DNA from: an uncultured Lachnospiraceae bacterium
GTDB lineage: Bacteria > Bacillota > Clostridia > Lachnospirales > Lachnospiraceae
Assembly (NCBI GenBank): GCA_910585395.1
Contig: CAJUCK010000039.1
Coordinates: forward strand, 19,541-24,765
DNA length: 5,225 bases
Reading direction: 5' to 3'
Position numbers and translations under genes: made by a program. The notes under the pieces are model-generated. The model was not told the DNA's origin. It made no database searches and saw nothing but the letters and a program-made list of their open reading frames with translations. Positions 1 through 5,225 of this stretch are shown here, piece by piece. Within the stretch, counting starts at the first letter, position 1. Every line of letters begins with the position of its first letter.

Positions 1-1
1 T

Positions 2-10
2 CATACATTA
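2..10 (+). promoter_or_regulatory. Sigma-E/sigma-K-like -10 element of spoIIID
   Basis: CATACATTA matches the Bacillus/Clostridium sigma-E -10 consensus (CATACA-T) and also the sigma-K form (CATAnnnTA). A start point about 7 bases downstream, near 16-18, would give a leader of roughly 22 bases before the TTG codon at 39. In B. subtilis spoIIID is transcribed by sigma-E, so the match fits the gene behind it. The -35 element would lie left of the window and cannot be checked. Confidence 0.55.
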
Positions 11-13
11 TAA

Positions 14-23
14 AAAAACAATG
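14..23 (+). promoter_or_regulatory. Possible SpoIIID autoregulatory site
   Basis: AAAAACAATG agrees with the published SpoIIID consensus WWRRACARNY at nine of ten positions; only the last base differs. It lies around the predicted start point, where SpoIIID could act on its own gene, as it does in B. subtilis. The motif is short and A-rich, so a chance match is quite possible. Confidence 0.25.
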
Positions 24-38
24 TATGAGGGATTTTCG

Positions 39-299
39 TTGAAAGGATACATAGAAGAACGGGCAGTCAATATTGCCAATTATATTATTGAGGAGAATGC
101 TACAGTGCGTCAGACGGCCAAAAAATTTGGAATCAGCAAGAGTACTGTGCATAAGGACGTAACAGAACGCCTTGTCCAGATTAACCCTGTTCTTGCCTCA
201 CAGGCCCGTAAAGTTCTGGATGTAAACAAATCAGAGCGTCATATCCGGGGAGGGCTGGCAACCCGGGAAAAATATCTTCACCAAAAAGGGGCTGTTTAA
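39..299 (+). CDS. spoIIID: Stage III sporulation transcriptional regulator SpoIIID
   Basis: Small DNA-binding protein that acts in the mother cell after engulfment, activating or repressing sigma-E genes and helping the switch to sigma-K. The protein carries the family hallmark: a helix-turn-helix region reading TVRQTAKKFGISKSTVHKDV, followed by a basic C-terminal part with RHIRGGLATREKYL. I chose the TTG at 39 (86 residues) over the ATG at 21 (92 residues). A ribosome binding site GAGGGA lies at 27-32, six bases before the TTG. The ATG has no such site and would sit only a few bases after the predicted transcription start. The TTG start also gives the usual N-terminus (M)KGYIEERA. The gene stands alone here: the next gene has its own leader and terminator control. 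Identification is firm; the start choice is well supported but not proven. Confidence 0.95.
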   Translation: MKGYIEERAVNIANYIIEENATVRQTAKKFGISKSTVHKDVTERLVQINPVLASQARKVLDVNKSERHIRGGLATREKYLHQKGAV

Positions 300-328
300 G
301 AAACGGCCCTTAGGTTGAAGCAATTTTT
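288..328 (+). terminator. Weak candidate terminator after spoIIID
   Basis: GGGGCTGTTT (288-297) can pair with AAACGGCCCT (301-310) around a 3-base loop, giving ten pairs including two G-U. The stop codon lies inside the hairpin. The T run TTTTT comes late, at 324-328, so this is not a textbook intrinsic terminator. It is the only clear hairpin between spoIIID and the next leader. Confidence 0.4.
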
Positions 329-355
329 ACAGAGAAGATGGTTATTATTTTAAAT
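326..355 (+). promoter_or_regulatory. Candidate vegetative promoter for the T-box/leuA transcript
   Basis: TTTACA at 326-331 matches the -35 consensus at five of six bases. It is followed after 18 bases by TTAAAT at 350-355, a four-of-six -10 match, within a very AT-rich stretch. It lies upstream of the folded T-box leader, where a promoter is required. The surrounding AT richness offers other weak -10 options, for example TATATT at 355-360 and TATACA at 395-400, so the exact site is uncertain. Confidence 0.3.
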
Positions 356-702
356 ATATTAAAATAAATCAAAAAAAATGATTAAATTTATCACTATACA
401 AGAAGAAATATCTGTGATAAGATAAAACTCGTGAAAAGCGAAGAAGGGGAAGAGTAGCTGTAAAAGAGCTTACAGAGAGTTATCGTTGGTGGAAGATGAC
501 AGTGATGATGCAGTGAACTGGCCTTGGAGCTTCCGGCTGAAAGATTCCTAAATCAGGCAGATGATTTTGCCCAGGAAGAAGTAAGTCAGGACGGGTTCTC
601 CCGTTATAGAGATAAGCATGAAAGTGTCTATTGAGTTTTGTAGTAAAAGAGCAGGATATCAGGGCGGCATGGAGTGTAGATGAGAGCATGAAAACATGAA
701 GT

Positions 703-741
703 AGAGTGGTACCGCGCAGGATGGATATATCTTTCGTCTCT
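703..741 (+). promoter_or_regulatory. T-box antiterminator
   Basis: AGAG (703-706) pairs with CTCT (738-741), and GCG (714-716) pairs with CGT (735-737). This leaves the seven-base bulge TGGTACC (707-713) that captures the 3' end of uncharged tRNA. The right arm overlaps the left arm of the terminator hairpin, so the two folds exclude each other, as expected for a transcription-attenuating T-box. Confidence 0.88.
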
Positions 742-778
742 ATTATTTTTAGGATAGTAGATGCGAAGGATTCTTTTT
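729..778 (+). terminator. T-box terminator hairpin upstream of leuA
   Basis: Left arm 729-747 pairs with right arm 753-771: 18 pairs including several G-U, one mismatch at 738/762, and the loop TTTAG. A T-rich run follows (771-778). The hairpin forms when tRNA-Leu is charged and stops transcription about 55 bases before the coding region. It is mutually exclusive with the antiterminator. Confidence 0.88.
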
Positions 779-833
779 ATTTTAAAGGATAAAAGATACA
801 CATTTTGCTCTTTTAAATAATGGAGGAAAAAAG

Positions 834-2834
834 ATGAAAAATTTTGAGAAGTATGAAAGACAATATTTTATGCCGCCAGAAGTGACGTATGACTGGGTAA
901 AAAAGGAGTATATTACCAAACCGCCTATTTGGTGCAGCGTTGATCTCCGGGATGGGAACCAGGCTTTGATTGAGCCAATGAGTCTGGAGGAAAAACTGGA
1001 ATTTTTTCAGCTCTTGATAGATGTGGGATTTAAAGAAATTGAAGTTGGATTTCCAGCGGCTTCCGATACGGAATATAATTTTATGCGGGCATTGATAGAA
1101 CGGAATATGATACCCGATGATGTGACAGTACAGGTGCTGACTCAGGCAAGAGAGCATATTATTCGTAAGACATTTGAAGCAGTGGAGGGAGCGCCCCATG
1201 CAGTGGTGCATTTATATAATTCTACCTCTCTTGCGCAGAGGGAGCAGGTTTTTAAAAAGAGCAAGGAAGAGATTAAGGAAATTGCTGTTGAGGGAGCCAA
1301 GTTATTACAGCAGCTCGCAGATGAGACAGAAGGAAATTTCACATTTGAGTACAGCCCAGAAAGTTTTTCAGGAACAGAGATAGACTATGCGCTGGAAGTG
1401 TGTAATGCTGTATTAGATATTTGGCAGCCAACATCGGAAAAGAAGGTTATTATCAATTTGCCCACCACTGTAGAAAATGCTATGCCGCATATTTTTGCAG
1501 GTCAGGTGGAATATATGAGCAAACATATGCATTTTCGTGAAAATGTAGTGCTTTCTCTTCACCCTCATAATGACCGGGGGGTTGGAATCTGTGATGCAGA
1601 ATTTGGAATTCTTGCAGGGGCAGACAGAATTGAAGGGACTCTGTTTGGAAATGGAGAGCGAACTGGAAATGTAGATATTGTAACGCTTGCTATGAATATG
1701 TTTTCTCATGGAGTAGACCCGAAACTGGATTTCAGCAATATGTCCAGAATAGCAGAGGTTTATGAGCGCTGTACCCGTATGCAGGTGTCACCTAGACAGC
1801 CTTATGCTGGAGAATTGGTATTTACAGCCTTTTCAGGGTCTCATCAGGATGCAATTGCTAAGGGAATGGCTTGCCGTGAGAAGAATCTGGAAGGTGCGTG
1901 GACTGTGCCATATCTGCCCATTGATCCTAAGGATGTGGGACGTACTTATGATTCAGATGTCATTCGTATCAATAGCCAGTCAGGTAAGGGAGGCGTTGCA
2001 TATATTCTGAAACAGAATTATGGAATTACAATTCCAGAAAAAATGCGGGAAGAAGTGGGATATACGATTAAAGGGGTTTCAGACCGCCGTCATATGGAAC
2101 TTTCGCCTCAATTGATTTATCAGATCTTTGAAGAGCATTATGTAAATGATATGCCATATTTCCAGATTCCAGAATGTCATTTTAAACAAAAGGACGGTAT
2201 CTTGGCAGAGGCAGTCATATCTCATAATGGACAGGCGCGTACGGTTACTGGAAATGGAAATGGCCGTCTGGATGCCGTGAGCAATGCATTAAAACAGTAT
2301 TTTAACATCAGTTATGAATTGTCCGTGTATGAAGAGCACTCTTTGTCCCGGGGATCTTCTGCAAAAGCTGTTTCTTATGTGGGAATTTCCTGCAACAATC
2401 ATTTGTACTGGGGAGTAGGGATTGATGAGGATATTATCTCTTCTTCTATTGAGGCTTTGTGTGTGGCAGTCAATAAATTGGAGCATATTCAGAAAAATGA
2501 GAATTGCCGTGATGAGCGCCTGAATGAAATTATGAACTATATTCAGGAGCATTACCTGACAGTTACTTTGGATGAACTGGCAGAAAAACAGCATTTATCT
2601 AAACCGTATCTCTCCAAATATATTAAAGAGAAATCTGGCAGAACTTTTGGTGAAATTGTAAAAAATGTTCGAATGAAGAAGGCACGTACTCTGTTGAAAA
2701 ATACAAGTATGACAGTAGAGAGTATTGCGGACAGTGTAGGATATCAGAATGTTGAACATTTCAATCGTATGTTTAAGAAAAAATATGATATGACGCCAGT
2801 GCAGTTCCGTAACAGCAAGCAAGGACTTAAGTAG
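834..2834 (+). CDS. leuA: 2-isopropylmalate synthase fused to a C-terminal AraC-type DNA-binding domain
   Basis: Catalyses the first committed step of leucine synthesis, acetyl-CoA plus 2-oxoisovalerate to 2-isopropylmalate, in the cytoplasm. Residues ~30-310 form the HMGL-like TIM barrel. The metal and substrate motifs are intact: DLRDGNQ (37-43), HPHND (243-247) and GNGERTGN (272-279). The form DLRDGNQAL marks the longer, yeast/actinobacterial-like LeuA class. Residues ~445-549 are the LeuA dimer/allosteric domain (GNGNGRLDAVSNALK, then YWGVGIDEDIISSSIEAL), where leucine feedback normally acts. After a short linker (~551-558), residues ~559-663 form a complete AraC/XylS-type double HTH: first helix-turn-helix at ~579-602, second at ~626-659 with IADSVGY, HFNRMFKKKYDMTPVQFR. 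LeuA of this class normally ends near residue 550, so the extra ~110 residues are a true addition. The frame is continuous, with no stop or shift at the join. The start is ATG with GGAGGA at 822-827, six bases upstream. The enzyme role is secure; the DNA-binding role is inferred from the fold. Confidence 0.95.
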   Translation: MKNFEKYERQYFMPPEVTYDWVKKEYITKPPIWCSVDLRDGNQALIEPMSLEEKLEFFQLLIDVGFKEIEVGFPAASDTEYNFMRALIERNMIPDDVTVQVLTQAREHIIRKTFEAVEGAPHAVVHLYNSTSLAQREQVFKKSKEEIKEIAVEGAKLLQQLADETEGNFTFEYSPESFSGTEIDYALEVCNAVLDIWQPTSEKKVIINLPTTVENAMPHIFAGQVEYMSKHMHFRENVVLSLHPHNDRGVGICDAEFGILAGADRIEGTLFGNGERTGNVDIVTLAMNMFSHGVDPKLDFSNMSRIAEVYERCTRMQVSPRQPYAGELVFTAFSGSHQDAIAKGMACREKNLEGAWTVPYLPIDPKDVGRTYDSDVIRINSQSGKGGVAYILKQNYGITIPEKMREEVGYTIKGVSDRRHMELSPQLIYQIFEEHYVNDMPYFQIPECHFKQKDGILAEAVISHNGQARTVTGNGNGRLDAVSNALKQYFNISYELSVYEEHSLSRGSSAKAVSYVGISCNNHLYWGVGIDEDIISSSIEALCVAVNKLEHIQKNENCRDERLNEIMNYIQEHYLTVTLDELAEKQHLSKPYLSKYIKEKSGRTFGEIVKNVRMKKARTLLKNTSMTVESIADSVGYQNVEHFNRMFKKKYDMTPVQFRNSKQGLK

Positions 2835-2989
2835 ATGATATGTAGATATTTGATGAAATATATAAGAACCAGACTTTTCAGGATCGTGATGCCGTAATCT
2901 AGTTTAGCTGCTCTTCTTGTACTGGTCGGATTTTGTGATGTGCTGCTGACATTTTTATAGAAGATTGAAGAAGTGGTTTGCCTTGGAAC

Positions 2990-3017
2990 GGGCCAGATTA
3001 CACCTGGCTCTATTTAT
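2990..3017 (+). terminator. Candidate intrinsic terminator of leuA
   Basis: GGGCCAG (2990-2996) pairs with CTGGCTC (3004-3010), seven pairs with one G-U and a seven-base loop, followed by the modest T-rich stretch TATTTAT. It lies about 155 bases after the leuA stop and before the guaA promoters. The T run is interrupted, so efficiency may be low. Confidence 0.45.
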
Positions 3018-3048
3018 CTGAATCCTATAATGATTTCAGATATTTTCC

Positions 3049-3077
3049 TTGTAAATGAATAAAACCTCCTATATAAT
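3049..3077 (+). promoter_or_regulatory. Distal guaA promoter candidate
   Basis: TTGTAA (3049-3054), a four-of-six -35, is followed after exactly 17 bases by a perfect TATAAT (3072-3077). The -10 lies within the dyad CCTAT-ATA-ATAGG (3068-3080). Transcription from here would give a guaA leader of about 200 bases. Confidence 0.5.
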
Positions 3078-3208
3078 AGGAAAAAGATAAGATGGTTTCA
3101 TTGCTGTTCTAATCGGCTTATGTTCAATTTAGAACGTGTTTTAAACAAAGCAGAATTTCCATTGTATAAAGGGTATTAGCGGATTTTTGCATGTTAATAC
3201 GAACGAAA

Positions 3209-3238
3209 TGAACAGTATATCATAGATTTCTTTATAAT
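3209..3238 (+). promoter_or_regulatory. Proximal guaA promoter candidate
   Basis: TGAACA (3209-3214) is followed after 18 bases by a perfect TATAAT (3233-3238). A start near 3245 would leave a leader of about 38 bases including the AGGAGGA ribosome binding site. The CGAAC at 3200-3204 just upstream recalls the core of the PurR box of Firmicutes, but only one partial copy is seen. Confidence 0.4.
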
Positions 3239-3282
3239 TTGGAAAAAGTGTTCAGAAACAGAAGATACAGGAGGAAAGAGCA

Positions 3283-4824
3283 TTGAAGAAGGAAACAGTA
3301 ATTGTTCTTGATTTTGGAGGACAGTACAATCAGCTCATTGCCCGGCGTGTGCGGGAATGCAATGTATATTGTGAAGTAAAGCCATATACTATGAGTTTAG
3401 ATGAAATGAGAGCTATGGAGCCTAAGGGAATTATATTTACTGGTGGTCCTAATAGTGTCTATGATGAGACATCCCCCCGCTGCCAGAAGGAGATTTTTGA
3501 TTTGGGGATTCCAATCTTGGGCATCTGCTACGGCTCGCAATTGATGACGCATATTTTGGGCGGTGTTGTAAAAACAGCTCCAGTCAGCGAGTATGGACAT
3601 ACGGAGGTAGAAGTAGATACGACAGATGTGATTTTTGAAGGAGTATCCCCCAAAACAGTGTGCTGGATGAGCCATACGGATTATATTGAGACAGCTCCAG
3701 AAGGATTTAAAGTGACTGCGCATACTCCGGCTTGTCCGGCTGCGGCAATGGCATGTCCAGAGCGTAAACTATATGCGACGCAGTTTCACCCTGAGGTTAT
3801 GCATACGGCAGAGGGGATGAAGATGCTCTCTAACTTTGTCTATAAGGTTTGTGGCTGCTCTGGCGATTGGAAAATGGATTCTTTTGTGGAGACGACGATT
3901 CAAAATCTTAAAGAACAGATTGGAGATGGCAAGGTACTCTGCGCTTTGTCTGGCGGGGTAGATTCTTCAGTTGCCGCTGTGCTGCTCTCGAAAGCGGTTG
4001 GGAAACAGCTTACCTGCGTTTTTGTAGATCATGGTCTTCTTCGAAAAAATGAAGGAGATGAAGTGGAAGCAGTATTTGGTCCTGACGGAGCCTATGAATT
4101 AAATTTTATCCGTGTGAATGCTCAGCAGAGATATTATGATAAATTAAAGGGTGTTACAGAGCCGGAAGAAAAGCGTAAAATTATTGGTGCGGAATTCATC
4201 AGGGTATTTGAAGAGGAAGCAAAGAAGATCGGTGCTGTTGACTATCTGGTGCAGGGCACTATTTATCCAGATGTCATTGAGTCTGGTCTTGGAAAATCTG
4301 CTGTTATAAAATCTCATCATAATGTAGGAGGGCTTCCAGACGTCGTAGATTTCAAGGAAATTATCGAACCACTGCGCATGCTTTTTAAAGATGAAGTCCG
4401 CAAGGCGGGGCTGGAGCTTGGCATTCCAGAACACTTAGTATTCCGTCAGCCTTTCCCAGGTCCAGGTCTTGGCATCCGTATTATTGGAGAGGTAACTGAA
4501 GAAAAAGTAAAGATTGTCCAGGAGGCAGATTTTATTTATCGGGAAGAAATTGCCAAATTTGGGTTAGACAAGAGCCTTGGCCAGTATTTTGCAGCTCTTA
4601 CCAATATGCGTTCTGTGGGAGTTATGGGTGATTTTAGAACGTATGATTACGCTGTCGCTCTTCGCGCGGTAAATACCAGTGATTTTATGACAGCAGAGGC
4701 GGCACAGATTCCCTGGGAGATTTTAAATAAAATAACGAATCGAATTGTAAATGAGGTGAGAGGGGTTAATCGGGTGGTATATGATTGTACAGGGAAACCA
4801 CCAGGGACGATTGAGTTCGAATAG
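3283..4824 (+). CDS. guaA: GMP synthase (glutamine-hydrolysing)
   Basis: Converts XMP to GMP using ATP and glutamine, the last step of guanine nucleotide synthesis in the cytoplasm. The N-terminal class I glutamine amidotransferase (residues ~5-190) has the nucleophile Cys82 in GICYGSQ and the partners His169 and Glu171 in QFHPEV. The ATP pyrophosphatase domain follows, with the P-loop SGGVDSS at 223-229. The C-terminal dimerisation part contains RQPFPGPGLGIRI (388-400) and ends in KPPGTIEFE. At 513 residues it has the normal family length and all key residues. The start is TTG, set by AGGAGGA at 3269-3275 seven bases upstream; the sequence MKKETVIVLDFGGQYNQ fits the family N-terminus. It appears monocistronic, with its own promoter candidates and a strong terminator directly after the stop. 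Confidence 0.98.
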   Translation: MKKETVIVLDFGGQYNQLIARRVRECNVYCEVKPYTMSLDEMRAMEPKGIIFTGGPNSVYDETSPRCQKEIFDLGIPILGICYGSQLMTHILGGVVKTAPVSEYGHTEVEVDTTDVIFEGVSPKTVCWMSHTDYIETAPEGFKVTAHTPACPAAAMACPERKLYATQFHPEVMHTAEGMKMLSNFVYKVCGCSGDWKMDSFVETTIQNLKEQIGDGKVLCALSGGVDSSVAAVLLSKAVGKQLTCVFVDHGLLRKNEGDEVEAVFGPDGAYELNFIRVNAQQRYYDKLKGVTEPEEKRKIIGAEFIRVFEEEAKKIGAVDYLVQGTIYPDVIESGLGKSAVIKSHHNVGGLPDVVDFKEIIEPLRMLFKDEVRKAGLELGIPEHLVFRQPFPGPGLGIRIIGEVTEEKVKIVQEADFIYREEIAKFGLDKSLGQYFAALTNMRSVGVMGDFRTYDYAVALRAVNTSDFMTAEAAQIPWEILNKITNRIVNEVRGVNRVVYDCTGKPPGTIEFE

Positions 4825-4831
4825 TCGCTAC

Positions 4832-4878
4832 AAGTCTGGGAAGCCTTATAAACAGGGCGTTCCCGGGCTTTTCTTTTT
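4832..4878 (+). terminator. Strong intrinsic terminator of guaA
   Basis: AAGTCTGGGAA (4832-4842) pairs with TTCCCGGGCTT (4860-4870) over eleven positions including three G-U pairs. An inner GCC/GGC extension follows across one bulged G. The run TTTTCTTTTT (4869-4878) overlaps the end of the stem. It begins eight bases after the guaA stop. Confidence 0.92.
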
Positions 4879-4882
4879 GCGC

Positions 4883-4901
4883 TGCTACTATTTTGCTACT
4901 A
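4883..4901. repeat. Direct repeat TGCTACTA, 11-base period
   Basis: TGCTACTA occurs at 4883-4890 and again at 4894-4901, separated by TTT. A degraded third copy, CAACTACT, may lie at 4906-4913. The 11-base period is close to one helical turn. It lies between the guaA terminator and the opposite-strand gene. Function unknown; integrase arm sites often look like this, but this is only a suggestion. Confidence 0.5.
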
Positions 4902-4942
4902 AACGCAACTACTCTGTTCCGCATCATTTTATTGTAGCTTGC

Positions 4943-4967
4943 ATTTTCCAAACAATATTTGGAAAAT
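4943..4967. repeat. Perfect inverted repeat at the end of the minus-strand gene
   Basis: ATTTTCCAAA (4943-4952) is the exact reverse complement of TTTGGAAAAT (4958-4967), with the loop CAATA. It abuts the stop codon of the minus-strand reading frame. It may be a terminator for that gene, but neither side shows a good T run beyond the stem, so a protein-binding or recombination site is also possible. Confidence 0.6.
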
Positions 4968-5225
4968 TAAATAACTTTTCTTTGGGGCATAGGGATAACT
5001 TTTCCCGGTGCTGTTTCCTTTGGCAGTGGCGCCGGTCCGTATGGAAGTCCTGTATTGGCGTATACTGTATCCGAAGTAGCTAAACTGTCAGCCGTGCCAT
5101 CATCATAGGAAATTCCCATAGTTTCAAGTAAAGGGTTACTTGTTGGCGGTTCTGGTGTCGGTGTAACATCAACGGTTGCTGCAAGCTGTTCCAGATTGCT
5201 GACAAGTTCCTGCTGTTTGTGCGGA
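4967..5225 (-). CDS. C-terminal part of an unrecognised protein (cut by the window edge)
   Basis: The minus strand is open from the right edge (5224) down to a TAA stop at 4967-4969, giving 85 residues with no start in the window. I do not recognise the family. The fragment begins with a short polar, helix-like stretch (KQQELVSNLEQLAATVD). A proline-rich spacer (TPTPEPP) follows, then a low-complexity tail with GLPYGPAPLPKE and the basic ending MPQRKVI. It looks like a flexible C-terminal tail rather than a folded domain. Base composition is visibly more GC-rich than the guaA flank (for example GGCGCCGGTCCG), and it faces guaA. Its place behind guaA, a known integration hotspot, makes a mobile-element gene plausible, but nothing in the fragment proves it. 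That it is coding is inferred from the open frame and its coherent composition. Confidence 0.6.
   Translation of the reverse strand, partial: PHKQQELVSNLEQLAATVDVTPTPEPPTSNPLLETMGISYDDGTADSLATSDTVYANTGLPYGPAPLPKETAPGKVIPMPQRKVI

Larger units (their letters stand above)
410..778 (+). promoter_or_regulatory. T-box riboswitch, probably tRNA-Leu responsive
   Basis: Leader RNA that reads tRNA charging and controls transcription of the leuA-like gene. Visible parts: a possible Stem I base (ATCTG 410-414 with CAGAT 558-562); the S-turn strands AGTA (453-456) and GAA (515-517), joined by a helix at 457-462/509-514; an apical hairpin GTTATC (479-484)/GATGAC (495-500) with the family-type loop GTTGGTGGAA; a Stem III hairpin ACGGG-TTCT-CCCGT (591-604); and the T-box AGAGTGGTACCGCG (703-716). 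The bulge TGGT would pair with a tRNA ending ACCA, which fits the A discriminator base of tRNA-Leu. The best specifier is CTG (Leu) at 518-520, directly after GAA and followed by a purine. A one-base shift would read TGG (Trp). The class is certain; the amino acid is inferred from the specifier, the bulge and the downstream gene. Confidence 0.93.
2835..3282 (+). other. Intergenic region between leuA and guaA, no intact gene seen
   Basis: About 450 bases without a convincing open gene. It holds the weak hairpin terminator at 2990-3017, a promoter candidate at 3049-3077, a second one at 3209-3238, and two small dyads in the presumed guaA leader (3106-3112 with 3129-3135, and GTTTTAAAC at 3138-3146). 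I searched by eye for a guanine/purine riboswitch and did not find its conserved core. Reading from ATG 2835 gives a frame broken by stops at 2895 and 2958 that might be a decayed small gene, but the stop density is what chance would give. Confidence 0.6.

Noticed and set aside
21..38. ATG at 21 as the spoIIID start
   Set aside because: No ribosome binding site precedes it, and it lies only a few bases after the predicted transcription start; TTG 39 has GAGGGA at the right distance.
480..689. Minus-strand reading frame inside the leader region
   Set aside because: It lies entirely over the folded T-box RNA and its translation resembles no protein; it is a by-product of the leader sequence.
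2532..2834. Separate AraC-like gene starting at an internal ATG (residue 567 of the fusion)
   Set aside because: No Shine-Dalgarno sequence upstream of the ATG, and starting there would drop the beginning of the first HTH bundle; the frame is continuous with leuA.
3081..3282. Guanine/purine riboswitch upstream of guaA
   Set aside because: The conserved junction and loop sequences of the purine aptamer could not be found in this leader.
4812..4840. GTTCGAATAG at the guaA end as part of a tRNA T-arm
   Set aside because: It encodes the last residues and stop of guaA, and no tRNA cloverleaf can be built around it.
4781..5083. Plus-strand reading frame of 100 codons overlapping the end of guaA
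   Set aside because: It overlaps the guaA end out of frame, runs through the terminator, has no ribosome binding site and lies opposite the better minus-strand frame.

Overview
The window reads as a chromosomal segment of a low-GC, endospore-forming Firmicute, most likely a gut clostridium of the Lachnospiraceae type. The reasons are a SpoIIID gene of clostridial type, TTG starts behind strong GGAGG-like ribosome binding sites, an AT-rich background, and a T-box leucine leader. The exact genus cannot be read from the sequence alone.

Layout, left to right. (1) spoIIID, a sporulation transcription factor. It probably starts at TTG 39, just behind a sigma-E/sigma-K-like -10 element at the left edge. 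(2) A leader of roughly 370 bases carrying a complete T-box riboswitch: Stem I, specifier loop, antiterminator with the UGGU bulge, and a competing terminator. (3) A 666-codon gene whose first ~550 residues are a complete 2-isopropylmalate synthase with its leucine-sensing domain. Its last ~110 residues are a complete AraC-type double helix-turn-helix DNA-binding domain in the same uninterrupted frame. (4) A 448-base gap with a weak terminator and two candidate promoters. (5) guaA, a full-length GMP synthetase starting at TTG and closed by a strong terminator. (6) Beyond guaA, a short stretch with an 11-base-period direct repeat and a 10-bp inverted repeat, then the C-terminal end of an unrecognised gene on the opposite strand. 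The 3' end of guaA is a known integration hotspot, so this may be the edge of a mobile element, but no integrase or duplicated att site is visible.

The most interesting object is the LeuA-AraC fusion. One locus appears able to respond to leucine supply at three levels: uncharged tRNA-Leu at the T-box, leucine itself at the LeuA regulatory domain, and possibly gene control through the appended DNA-binding domain. No leuB, leuC or leuD lies next to this leuA, so a trans-acting output to unlinked leucine genes is a sensible hypothesis. The domain order and intactness are seen in the sequence; the regulatory role is inference.
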